Source of the DNA: Henckelia pumila
Lineage: Eukaryota > Streptophyta > Magnoliopsida > Lamiales > Gesneriaceae
NCBI RefSeq assembly: GCF_033568475.1
Contig: NC_133121.1
Coordinates: forward strand, 130,790,375-130,854,374
Direction of reading: 5' to 3'
DNA: 64,000 nucleotides
Positions 48,942-64,000 of the stretch are shown here, piece by piece. Numbering within the stretch: position 1 is the first letter of the stretch; every line of letters starts with the position of its first letter. A program made the translations under genes and the position numbers. The notes beneath the pieces are model-generated. The model was not told where the DNA came from and searched no databases. It saw only the letters and a list, made by a program, of their open reading frames with translations.

Positions 48942-49125
48942 GTAAACAGGTGGTAGTTATGAACAGATTTATTGAAATTACTGTATACGATTATCTGTCT
49001 GTATAATCAAATCACTGAATTGTGATTAGATTCGTTGCAATAAGAAAAGTAAGCCAAGAATTAATGTTTCAGATTGAAACATTGAGTTTAATATTAAATT
49101 GTAATACGAATGATCAGACGACTTT
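48942..49125 (+). repeat. 184-bp direct duplication, copy 2
   Basis: See copy 1; it resumes the Gypsy interior directly after the insertion. Confidence 0.95.
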
Positions 49126-50459
49126 GAGTACTTTTTGAGGTAAAGATACAACATATTATCCTTGAATTGGATCAACAGCACTGAATACTTTGAACTCTGT
49201 GAATACAGCATATTATACTTTGATTAATAGATAGTCCGAATAGACTAATCAGAATTTTAGAATACGCTGTATAAGATGTGATACAGATATAACTAGATAG
49301 CTGTGAAGAAGTTAGAGATATGATGAAATTACAGGAATGAGTAAAATCTATTGTCCGGATTAAGACTTTAGATTTATTCGACAGAATGTGGCATCGATTG
49401 ATTGATTGATGTTCTGAGAGTTGGTTATATGTGATTGCATTATACCATTCTTCGATTGATGGATTATCTGAGTTGATTTTCCAGATGTTGAGAATATTCT
49501 CAGAACTTTAATACCTGATTCGATATTATTTGACTTGATGGGTTGCCACTTGATGATTATAATTCCTGTAACAGCTATTGAGCCGATTTTGAGATAATGC
49601 TATAAGGATATGATGAAAGAAAATCCGATTTCTTTGTGTTGAAATGATACTACTGAAGTATATGACATCAGATCAGACATAATTTGTCGATATCAGATCA
49701 GATTTGATTTAAGACACGTAAAGATGATGAATATGAATCTGTACGAAGTGAGAACAGAGAAGAAGAAACAGAATTAGTAATTGAATGATAGATATAACTT
49801 TGAAGCTGAAACTGATTAGTTAAGCGGAAAAGTTATTCTTGACATATCATTTAATTCCGAATTGAGAAAGAGCAAAGGTTAATTTACAGATTCAGAATAT
49901 GAAGTTGAATACTGATCTTGAAGCGATGAATAGAATGACAGTATAGACTTGATATATCTTCTATGCAGAGCATAGAATGATTTAGAAAAAGACACAAGTC
50001 GTCACTGAAATTGAATTTCACTGAATGAGATGTCGGACAGAATTGATGATTTTATTGAATGAATTATTCTTTCCAATTTGATATGAAGGATCAGATTGTT
50101 CCACGTATCTAGTATACGGAAGTGTCAGTTAGATTCTTCCCATGTACGTTAATCAGATGAGTTAGATATTGAAAAGATTCTGAGTTAAGTCGATTATTCG
50201 ACAGATCCTTGATTTGGGGAAAAAGACATCTCTGAAAGATTTCTTTTCAATTATTTAAAGTACAACTGAATAGATATCGAATACAAGAGACTAGACGCAG
50301 ATTCGAAGAAAGAATTTGACAAGAGATGAAGAGATGTGATACGAAGTTCAGAGCTATATGATTGAAGTGATAACTTCAGATAATTATTCAGTCTATCAGA
50401 TTGAATAGTTCGATTGAATGTGATTTCGAGGACGAAATCATTTCTTAGAGGGGAGGAAT

Positions 50460-52799
50460 TGTAAGGCCCGAAAATATTAAATTATTAATTATGAGATTTG
50501 AAAATTAAATTCCATATTATGGGCTAATATTGATTTGAGAAGTTATGGAAATTATAGATTTAATTTCCGAGCCGAAAATATTAAATTTGAGAATTTACGG
50601 ATTGTGAGAATTAAATTCTGAGAATTCTTAAATTAAAAGAATAAATATTCGATTTGAATATTTATGGAATTTAAGATTAAATTCCATGTTTCGGGAATTA
50701 ATATGATTATGTCAAAGATGAAACCCGATCAGAAACTGATTTGTAAATATCGAAGTTTGAAGGGTAAAGTGCAAAAGGTCGGGATTATTGATTTAATCCG
50801 AATTTATTTCATTTTAATCCGAGATTATTTAATTTAAGAATTTTTAGAGTTTTGATTTAAATTCTAATATTCTTAAATTAATAAGGATTGAAATTGAATT
50901 AATAAGAGAGCCGAGGACTGAATTGTAATTTACGAAGGTTTAGGGACTAAATGGAAAATTATGCAATACATATCTAATGTTAAATTAGATTATCAGCATG
51001 TACACGTGCATATTTTGCATACAATTCAGAAAAGTGAAGAAATAAGAACAGGGAGCCGAAACTCTCTCCATTTCTTTTGTTTTTTGATTTTCAAATTGCC
51101 GTAAGTTTTGATTCGATTGTCCGATTTCGATTCCGAAAAGTGTTCTGGAATCCTTGCGACGAGGGCTTCAATTTTCTGTAAGTTTCTAATTATTTCGGCA
51201 TAGTTTGAAGATCTAAATATTGCTGAGATCAGATTATGAGTTTATAATTGTGTTCTTGAGCTTGTATGCACTTCGATAACGAAACTGAATTGATGATCGG
51301 CTATCGTTTATGTTGCTTATGATTTCCAGAAGTGTTTCGACTTATATAGGGTATGATTATGCTGGTTTCGATGGCTTATGAACTGAATTGAAGTTACGTA
51401 TGAATGAAATTGAAGTTAGATTCGAATTCGATATTTCGTCGGTTATCGATTTTTAATCGCTACGCCGTCGATTCGTGTTTTGAGACCAGTTTGATAGCTG
51501 ATTATTGAGATGAGATGTTCTTTGAAATGTTATCGATGATATAACATTTTTATTTCTCAATTTCAGACTTGTTTTAAAGATTAACGACGCTTAACTCCGA
51601 ATGAGAACCGAGGAAGAAGAAGTGGAAGTTTGAAATGGATTGAATGAAGATATATTGATGAATTTGACTCGATTCTGAAATGAATGAATTGAACGAAGCT
51701 TGATGTGAATGTTTTGAGGTTGTATTTCAGATTTGAAGAATTCAGAACAGAAGAAATACGAAGGTAAAAGTGGACTACTACTTGAATGAGATTAAAACTC
51801 GAGATGATTTGTATCGAGTTTCCTAAATCACATACTTATTTGATTACTTGCTCTTATATGAATTCTTGAATGAGACTATGATGTGAATGAATGCTATATT
51901 GATTTTATATGTTGCATTCATCTTGAAACTGATTTCTTGATTTTGAAATGAACGGAAGCGTTCGATTAGACGATTTGAGGGATTATATATGTATGACCTG
52001 GGTGGTTGACTTAGCCTAGCGTCTGATTTGCATATATAGTGGCTTCAAAGTCTAGAGAAGCAAGATAAGTAGCCCCACCTCGATCGGAAGAGTCGGTGGT
52101 TTAGTTACGATATCTTCTTCTCGGGATCCCAACCGAAGAAATGAGAGATTTCTTGAGAGAAGCCTATTTTTAATCATGCATTGTCTTTTATTTATATCAT
52201 GAATTTGATATATAACTTGATTTGCATGTTAGTTGCTTTTATTGGGAAGTATGTTTCTTACCGGAGTTATTCGACTGTTGTCGTGTTTGTATATGTGCAT
52301 GGCAACAGGTGGTTCAGGATCAGGGCAACGACGGGCTTGAGGAATTGAGACTTGAGAGATTAGAGTGATGATCCGGTTTAGATGATGAGCTGCTGTCATA
52401 TTATGCTTGTATAGATCTTAGACTTGAACTTTAGTCTAGAATGTTGCTTCGTGATCTTGTAACCATATTCGAAGTTCTTGTTGTTACTATTATTACCTCT
52501 TTTGTTGAGATGTTGAGATATGGACTTAGCAAGATCACATCTTTGGCTGCTGAATAATAGAGCTCGGGACTGTCAAGGATGAGCCCGAGCTGCAAAAAAC
52601 TGCAGCTCGAGCGCACCCTTTGGTGCTCACACCCGAGGGTGGGCGCTCGAGCGGCTGAAAAGTGCCGCCCGAGCGCACCCCCCCTATAAAAAAAATAAAA
52701 ATAAAATGTTTTCTTTGTGGCTTTGATGCTTAGCCTTAATCCATGAACCTTGGATTATTATTTATTCTTATTTGAGAGATTAAGAACCGAGTCGTCACA
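50460..52799 (+). repeat. Gypsy 3' LTR
   Basis: 2,340 bp, partner of 41675-44012. Confidence 0.95.
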
Positions 52800-52804
52800 T
52801 CAAT

Positions 52805-55480
52805 AAACTTTTTATTTTATTGGAAAATACAACTAATTGAAGTTTAAATCAATTTAATAGTCTTTAATATAACAATTATTTTTACTTATTAGTCTTTCAT
52901 AAAAACATATTTACGTATTTTATACGATAATTAAATAAAAAGGTATAGATTTTATAGAATATATATATGTGTTAGCAAATTTTATTTGAAACTTGCATGA
53001 AAGGCATCAAGAATATGTTCTAGATTAATATATTTATTGAGCCATATTAAAGTTCAAGTTTAATATATTACATTGCCAAATAATGCCCTTGCTTGCGTTT
53101 CTCCTTGTCTCCACTCTCCTGTTGCCACCATTCCACCAAACAACATACCTAAAGATGAGCCACATATTACGTCAAGGGAGTGCAACTTCATAAATATCAT
53201 GGAACACATTACATTTTTTCCCTCAAATATACTTTTATTTAGGATTGAATTTGGGAATAAAAGTCTTTTCTAAGAAAATGTTTCAATTTTTTTAAAAGTA
53301 GTACTTCTGTTTGGTTAATATACTACTTTACATTTTTTTCTCAGTTTTAATCATTTCTCATCTGCGTATTAATGTAATGTACGAAAATGATAAATCGACA
53401 ACAAAAAATGTTGAAACGTCATCCAATCTTGCAAGACTTGCACATTTGTATGAAAACTTGCAGCATATAAAAAAAAAAACCCACCATTTAATTATGGAGT
53501 TATTAGGGACGAAGTAATGATGGCTTAAAAGGTTTGAGAAACCGTGTTGTATTATTTTATTTTTTTTGTGTGTAAAGAAACCCATGCTTTAGGTATGGAA
53601 ACATGTAATAAGGTTATAGTCCACATTGTATGTTCAACATCAACATGGCTTGGTAGATGCTTACAAGCAAAAAATATTAGAGGGTCCCAAATATGTTAAC
53701 AAATGATGTAATTCCTGTTGATGGCTACTCTTTCAGTTTGATTTGGAGAAAAGTGACTTAAATTATGGAAATAAAAATATTTTATTCGGGGTTTATTTTT
53801 AAAGTAGGTGGTCGGTAAATATTTATTCGATCAAGTACTCTTAAAGTAATTTTTTAAGACTTGACATAACAACATACAATATACCATATGATTTTTCACG
53901 TTGTCTAATGTATAACTTCACACGAAAAATCAGATGTGACTTATCGTATCACGTATGACATTGATCAACTCAATGCCCTAAAAGTGTTCCAATCTTTCGG
54001 ACCAACACAATATTATTGACACATGTACTTTCCATCAAATTCAAAAAAAAAATGTCTTATTTGCTAGATAGTGTTCGAGTTAGTAAAGTAGGTGAGCGAC
54101 CATGAGTTCAATTTTCCTGTGAATACTTTATCGAGCGATCCTGTCGCACATAATTTACCCGATGCGTATTACCTTTGGTGGGATAGTTAAGTATCTCGAT
54201 ATTTATCCAATATAAATGAAAGAATAGTTAAAAGTGAGTGTCCTAGTCACAAAAAAATTTCTGATTTAGTAATTATCGAAGAGTTACGGGTTTAAACAAA
54301 CAGCTCTTAATTATCTGTTAAAAAGTCACGATAGAGCCTGCCTTAGAAGTTTCAAATATTTGTTCGTCAGAATCCTAGCTAGGATGATCCAAAATCTCTT
54401 CAACCGATTTTGTTGATCTGGCAGGGATGGAAGATTTTGAGTTGTATTGTAGTAATTTACATATGCTTATTAACATAATCAAAAGCATTTTTTTTTGGGT
54501 CATAATTTTATTTGTTATTTTTTTCGACAGCTAACATTTATATGTTTAGAATCTTAGATAAGTATAAATATAAATTTGTTACCCGGCCTCACATGTTTAC
54601 CCTATGCCATAATGAGATTAAAAAAAACAAAAAAATATTATTATTGCCATTTTTTCCCCAAATTAAAATTTTAGAAAGAGTTTTGAGTTGTTTCTCGAAA
54701 TAATTTGACCCACACACACACACTTGGATGGAATGCATCAACATCAGCACCAAAACAAATTTAAACCAAAAAAGTATAAATTTGGACCGCAACTTTTAAT
54801 TGTACGTGCTAAAAGAGTTGTGTGTTTAATTTGAACTTACAACTATATATCATTTCTAAGAGAAATAAGACAAATTAATGATTCAATTACATATATAATA
54901 TACAAAGAAATAAAACTAAGTACGATAAATCAGATATTGATTTATTTGTCTGATTTTTGTCCCAAGTCAAGAATCTTGAAATATCTTTTAATTATCTATA
55001 TTACTTTTTCTTTTAAACATGACACACGTAAAAGTAAAACCTATGCAATTCAAAATATTGTATATTATTTTATCGATTTATCCATATTAAAAATAAAATA
55101 AAATGACTACATTCAATGTATGAAGCACCTCAAAGTAATTAAAACTGCGAATTAATCAATTTTTTTTAATTTTATAAATGCCACTTATCCTTTGTATCTT
55201 GCAGATGTATTTCTAGGAAAAATTTTTCCACACCAAAAATGTTTTTAAAATATTTAACAAATATTGGAACCTAATTCATTCAATCTCTTTAAACTCGAAA
55301 ATCCAAATGAACTAATTGTAATATATAATTTCACGCAAGTCAAGCGTGAGATCCTACCATATGGTAATACTCAAATCATTCATCCAATGGTTCACATGTC
55401 AACACACATGCATAATTAATATTATATGGTTGACATGACAAATCATGAGTTGTTATATCTCCTATTAGAATAATACTCTT
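52805..55480. other. AT-rich intergenic stretch
   Basis: No gene seen. A 66-codon open stretch at 53073 has no recognisable domain. A segment near 54068-54300 carries weak tRNA-like box motifs (possible SINE scrap), but no 3' tail or target duplication was found. Confidence 0.4.
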
Positions 55481-55484
55481 ACAT

Positions 55485-55821
55485 TGTGTTTGGAATCACG
55501 GAATTGCATTGGATTTGGTGGGATTTGGAATTGAAAATACCGTTTTAGTGTTTCATTTAACTAACTGAAATCCTTATAAAATTGGTCAGATTTCATGGAA
55601 TTTCACGGGATTTGGGTTTATAAAAATAATAAAAATATTTTAATAATAAATATATATACGTTGGTTATAAATTTTAAGTTTGCTTCAAATTTTTTTTACA
55701 AAATATCATTTATATAAAATTTATACCATCAAATTCCAAAATATATTTAAATTTTTTTTCAAACAACAAAATAGAATTTAAATTCCAATTCCAAATCCTA
55801 TTTTTTAGGTATCCAAACACA
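55485..55821. mobile_element. Probable MITE with TGTGTTTGGA ends
   Basis: A 337-bp segment with 10-bp inverted ends (TGTGTTTGGA) and mirrored ggatttggaatt phrases inside each arm. The core is AT-rich. No clear target duplication could be found, so superfamily is open. It lies about 180 bp before the invertase-inhibitor-like gene. Confidence 0.5.
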
Positions 55822-55903
55822 CTGATAAGATAGGTTGAAGTAAACTCGAGATCATAATCGTAATTTTATATGCAAGTGTACGTATGACGTGTACGCCAGC
55901 TGC

Positions 55904-55910
55904 TATATAA
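55904..55910 (+). promoter_or_regulatory. TATA box of the PMEI-like gene
   Basis: TATATAA, 91 bp before the ATG, followed by a CT-rich patch (caatctctctaac) as seen at many plant start sites. Confidence 0.65.
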
Positions 55911-56000
55911 ACAATCTCTCTAACGCAACAATGCAAGTCATGAGCACATAACAAGAAATTAAACAAACACACAAAAAAAAAAGAAAAAGAAAAGAAGAAG

Positions 56001-56564
56001 ATGAAGATTTTCATCTCCATCACATCTTCAACCCTCTTCCTCGCATTCCTCATCACCATCCACGCGGCGAAATCGCAGAACTTAATCCAGTCGACGTGCA
56101 AAACCTCCTCCAAAACCGACCCAAACATCAACTACAACTTCTGCACAACTTCCCTGCAGGCCGCCCCCGCCAGCCAGTGCGCCGCCCTGCATGGCCTCGG
56201 CATGATCTCCATCCGGCTCGTCCGGTACAACGTCACCGACGCCCGCTGCAACATCAAGCAGCTGCTGAAGAACAAGAAATGGGATCCTTACGTGAGGCAG
56301 TGCTTGAATGATTGCTTCGATCTTTACTCGGACGCCATTCCCACCGTGAAAATGGCCATGAAATACTACAACAGCAAGCGTTTCGACGACGCCAACATCC
56401 AGATAAGTTCGATCATGGAGGCGGCCACCACCTGCGAGGAAGGGTTTGGGGACAAGGAAGGCGTGCTTTCGCCGCTGACCAAGAGGAACAACGATACGTT
56501 TCAGCTTTCTGCGGTGGCGCTTTCGGTTATGCGTATCATTCAGGCGGCCGGTTCTTCGGGTTGA
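56001..56564 (+). CDS. Secreted PMEI/invertase-inhibitor-like protein
   Basis: An intact single-exon gene of 187 residues. Residues 1-25 are a typical signal peptide (MKIFISITSSTLFLAFLITI...). The mature part has the four-helix PMEI layout: the hairpin cysteines 33 and 48 in STCKTSSKTDPNINYNFC, and the core cysteines near 105 and 145 (CFDLYSDAIP...TTCEEGF). Extra cysteines are at 60, 83 and 101. The ADSRDPNYNFC-like start and DCxDLYxDA phrase are typical of putative invertase inhibitors of the Pla a 1-like type. Such proteins act in the apoplast by blocking cell-wall or vacuolar invertase, or pectin methylesterase; which target applies cannot be told from sequence. The coding region is GC-rich (mostly C or G at third positions) in an AT-rich setting. 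A TATA box lies 91 bp upstream. Confidence 0.93.
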   Translation: MKIFISITSSTLFLAFLITIHAAKSQNLIQSTCKTSSKTDPNINYNFCTTSLQAAPASQCAALHGLGMISIRLVRYNVTDARCNIKQLLKNKKWDPYVRQCLNDCFDLYSDAIPTVKMAMKYYNSKRFDDANIQISSIMEAATTCEEGFGDKEGVLSPLTKRNNDTFQLSAVALSVMRIIQAAGSSG

Positions 56565-58265
56565 TCGCCAAAGGGTGATGTTTTGTTGGAAGATGCAGGA
56601 TTTATTATCATAATTAATAATCATTTTTCAGTAAATATTTTGTATCAAAAATTAAGTTGTTTTTGTTCTTAATTGGTTTTTTTTTTTTTAAAAAAAAATA
56701 TAATATAATGGTGTTAATTTATTTGTGTAATAACTGAAAATTCAAGTTTGCAACTGTGCAAGTGTAATATTGATTTCATATGTTATCATTTCGACTTGGA
56801 AATTAAGGTTTAAAAAAAATAGTTCTTAAAAGTTATAAAATTAAGTGTTTTTATATGTGTATATAGAATATATTGAAGACTTTGGAATAGCTAGAGAAAT
56901 ATTCCTCTCTCGAATGAGAAATGAAAATTATATATATAAAAAATAGACTGCCATTTGTTGGTGGGATATTTTTGGAATGATATTATTGTTATTATTATTA
57001 TATTATTATTATTATACATGGCGATGCAATCAATGAAGCGGCGTTGGACATTAATCTGTAGCTAGTAACTTTTCTTCAGAAATAATTCAATGGAAGAGTG
57101 GCTTCTAATCTATCGGGTATAATACTATAATGTCAAATTAATCATGAACAATAATTTTTCTCTAGTTATCCGCAGTGTAAAATTAAATAATAATAATCAT
57201 TTGGGAAGAAAGCAAAACTAGTATAATTTTTTTTTTTAAAAAAAATCAGTACATAAATTATTATATGAGGATTTTCTTGTTAAAACGAACAAGCAAATTT
57301 TTCGGTTTGCAAATTTATAGTAGAATTTTCAACACGGCCTATCTTTTCGGAAGGTTCAATTCAAAATCATATTTGGATATAAAAATATTGAAGTTAGAAT
57401 ATCCTTTGTTTAACTATAGTTTTTAAAGTATTTTCAAATAAAGAACATAAAAATATGTTTGTATATCTGTTCAATTTTTTTTCCTCTACTTTTAAAGAGC
57501 TATTAAATAACATGTAATATTTTATCTCGCTCTCGTTTTTATATTATTAGTTTTAAATGTTTTTATAAACTAAAAACTTTATATCTATACAACATAGGAT
57601 TTTTTTTATATAATTTTTTTAAAAAACAGAATACATGATAGGGGATTTGTAAAAAAGTCACTTTTTCCTAATTCGATGTTTGTATTTTGAGAAATTTGCA
57701 AAAACAATAGGGGAAAAAAAACACGCCATCTTCGTATGGGGATTGACCGAATTCTCTTGTTTCGGCCTCTGATAGGCTGTTTTACACGGGACAGATTGTT
57801 TGATTTATATTGTGGGCTTTTAAGGAATGGACAAGAGGGTGGCCTATGTGCTTTACTATGGTAGTTTGGAGTTCATGGAATGGCAACAATAGATTTAGGA
57901 TTTAAAGTTCGCTTTTTAAATTATTTTTTAAGTAAAATTTGTAATAATTTTATGTTTAAATTAATAGATAAAAAATATTTTTTTTATTTAAGTTATTAGA
58001 AAAGCATTTGAAAAGTTAAAAATATAATAAGCTTTTAGAAAATGACTTATTTTAACTAATTAAGTACTTTTAAAAGCACTTTAAATTTATCCAAACACAT
58101 ATAAAATAATAAAAGCACTTGTTTTTTTTTATCAACTTTTAAATCCAAACACACTCTTAATTGAAGATCGGAAGGGAAAAAGGTGATAGAAGAGAGAATT
58201 AAAGGGGATAAAAGGAGATTCGAAATATAAGTGTAAGAAATGCATAAATCTCATATATATGTCAC
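56565..58265. other. 3' flank of the PMEI-like gene and AT-rich intergenic DNA
   Basis: The 3' untranslated region with AATAAT-type signals comes first, then an ATT microsatellite (about 56985-57015). The rest is AT-rich sequence with no gene seen. Near 58070-58155 are two 'atccaaacaca' phrases that may be scraps of the same MITE family as 55485-55821. Confidence 0.4.
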
Positions 58266-58268
58266 TAA

Positions 58269-58882
58269 GAGCATATACAATGGGCGAGATGGCTCATGCG
58301 ATCAAGTGGGCTTCCTATCCCATTTCAATTCTCGCCTCTTGGAAGAGGCGAGAAAGTTGTATGAGGATTGGTCCTCGTGCAATGATGTAGACGCAGGACC
58401 TTGCACGGATTCTTTTCGTCCGCTGAATTGTCGGCCTACTTATTTTTTATTTTTTAAAAAAACTAAAAATTTAAACGGTCATATTTAATCTGGCATTTCT
58501 AATATTTAAAAATAATTTTAAAAATGCAATTTTTTTAAAGAATGTAAATTAATGGTGATGAATAATGTGGATGAATAATTAATTATGTATGTTTTATTTA
58601 TGTGTGTAATTTAAAATTATGTATAAGCTTTTAAATTTTAAATATGTGTAATTTTATTTTATTTTTTTCAATTGTATGCAACTTATTTTGTATTTAAATA
58701 TCCATATATTTAATAAAATAAAAAGAAATATTTTAACGTAAAAAATTTAATATTTCAACATCATTTCAACGACATTATCTTACTATCGCAAACCATTAGA
58801 TGGAATTATCATCGCTTACTTCAGCATGCAATGAAGTTACCAACTTCATCACACCAATATCCTCACACCATTGAACATATTC
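58269..58882. mobile_element. PIF/Harbinger-type MITE
   Basis: 614 bp with 15-bp imperfect inverted ends (GAGCATATACAATGG and, read inward, GAATATGTTCAATGG) flanked by TAA on both sides (58266-58268, 58883-58885). The GAGCAT...CAATGG end and a 3-bp TWA duplication are typical of Tourist-like elements. The left third is GC-richer; the rest is AT-rich. The 83-codon open stretch inside has no recognisable domain. Confidence 0.65.
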
Positions 58883-59124
58883 TAAGTACATATTTCTTTC
58901 GATTTTTTGGAGAAACCATTTAGTTATATATTAAATCTATCAAATATCAATACATAGAAAGAAAGAAAAAATAAAATTTCCGGGGAGACCGCAATTACGT
59001 TGTTCCTATATTAATGTGCCCTTTATTTATATATATTTTTTTAGTTTGAAGAAAAAATTATTATAATGGAATCTCAAATGTATTAAGGCTTTGAGGCCAT
59101 GTAACTGCAAACAATCGGTACAAG

Positions 59125-59294
59125 TAGGGGTGTAATCAAGCCGAGTCGAGCTCGAGTAGTCGAGCTCATTCGAGCTTAATCAAGTAGTAAATTTTGTACT
59201 CGAGCTTAATTATATGTTCGAGCTACTCGAGTTCGAGCTTTGATCGAACTACTCACGAGCTACTAACGAGTAGCTCGGCTCGTTTGCACCGCAA
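59125..59294. mobile_element. hAT-type MITE, same family as 7074-7552
   Basis: A 170-bp element starting TAGGGGTGTAATC, with GAGCTCGAG arms like the copy at 7074. The flanks GGTACAAG (59117-59124) and GGAAAAAG (59295-59302) agree at 6 of 8 positions, a worn target duplication. It lacks the TA-rich core. It ends 227 bp before the RABH1 start codon. Confidence 0.75.
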
Positions 59295-59491
59295 GGAAAA
59301 AGAATGTATTTTGCTCAAAACAAAATAGGATTAAAGTAATGTCTTTATTAGCTCCCTAAAGCGCAAGCGCGTATGCTAAAGCCCACTCGTTTCGAAAAAC
59401 CCAAACGCGCAAAGAGTCGACTCCTTCAAATTTATACATACCGGATCCAATTCCGCGGCCAATCTCCAATCATTTTCCGTCGAGATCGTGA

Positions 59492-64000
<4,509 letters not shown>

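Larger units (their letters stand above)
44030..50459 (+). pseudogene. Decayed gag-pol interior of the Gypsy element (fossil)
   Basis: A faint zinc-knuckle-like stretch near 45045-45105 is the only phrase that looks like gag. No convincing protease, reverse transcriptase or integrase motif could be read. Direct duplication and a foreign insertion lie inside (46898-49125). Confidence 0.55.
41675..52799 (+). mobile_element. Ty3/Gypsy-type LTR element with 2.3-kb LTRs, non-coding now
   Basis: An 11,125-bp element. The LTRs are 41675-44012 and 50460-52799, with identical 5-bp target duplications TCAAT at 41670-41674 and 52800-52804. A perfect initiator-tRNA-Met primer-binding site (TGGTATCAGAGC, 44018-44029) and a polypurine tract (AGAGGGGAGGAAT, ending 50459) fix its plus orientation. 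LTR length and primer choice fit chromovirus-type Gypsy elements. By eye the LTRs differ at about 2.5% of positions, or near one million years. The interior has no open frame beyond about 115 codons and seems heavily decayed, with too many breaks to count. It also contains a 1.86-kb insertion (47082-48941). Fossil. Confidence 0.93.

Noticed and set aside
53073-53273. Small gene or gene fragment
   Set aside because: 66 open codons without any recognisable domain or splice context.
54068-54300. tRNA-derived SINE
   Set aside because: Only loose A-box and B-box-like matches; no poly-A or T tail and no flanking duplication.
56082-56624. 180-residue antisense protein opposite the PMEI-like gene
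   Set aside because: Mirror of a GC-rich coding exon; high GC removes stops on the other strand, and it has no domain.
57900-58160. MITE with ATCCAAACACA end
   Set aside because: Only the right end is recognisable; no matching left end or target duplication.

Overview
The window is plant nuclear DNA, from a eudicot and probably an asterid (the asterid guess is inference from protein flavour only). It is AT-rich. Its genes have short GT-AG introns and clear plant-specific products (a trihelix factor, TGD4, a plant-type CK2 beta subunit, RABH1), and it is packed with plant transposon families. No bacterial, organellar or viral-genome signature was seen.

Host genes, left to right. A single-exon trihelix (SIP1-type) transcription factor lies at 4067-5065 (+). 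An intronless nuclear tRNA-Trp(CCA) lies at 6551-6622 (-). A five-exon casein kinase 2 regulatory (beta) subunit gene lies at 14078-17389 (+). A five-exon TGD4 gene, for chloroplast outer-envelope lipid import, lies at 19251-22584 (-). A single-exon PMEI/invertase-inhibitor-like secreted protein lies at 56001-56564 (+). The first four full exons and the start of the fifth exon of a RABH1 (Rab6-type) small GTPase begin at 59522 (+) and run off the window end. Splice junctions were placed by hand; all reading frames close with GT-AG borders.

Mobile DNA fills most of the rest. A minus-strand Copia-like end lies at 1-2280. An hAT-type MITE with an 8-bp target duplication is at 2341-2514. A second hAT-type MITE family has copies at 7074-7552 and 59125-59294. 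A complete Mutator-like element (MULE) with 9-bp target duplication and about 133-bp inverted ends lies at 7920-13900, ending 177 bp before the CK2 beta start codon. A nested stack occupies 22866-40475: a Ty1/Copia element (5-bp target duplication GTTTT) that received an 8.3-kb CACTA transposon carrying both TNP2- and TNP1-type genes (27927-36256), and a 3.1-kb solo LTR of a Ty3/Gypsy-type element (36346-39422, target duplication ATAAC). A Ty3/Gypsy element with 2.34-kb LTRs lies at 41675-52799 and itself holds a 1.86-kb LTR-bearing insertion flanked by an unusual 184-bp direct duplication. A PIF/Harbinger-type MITE lies at 58269-58882.

No operon-like or cooperative gene system is evident: the host genes are unrelated housekeeping or developmental loci. 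The distinctive content is the layered transposon history and its closeness to gene starts (MULE to CK2 beta, Copia stack to TGD4, MITE to RABH1). I also note an in-frame, stop-free intron in CK2 beta, a repair-like duplication inside the Gypsy element, and a Gypsy element whose interior is far more decayed than its near-identical LTRs.
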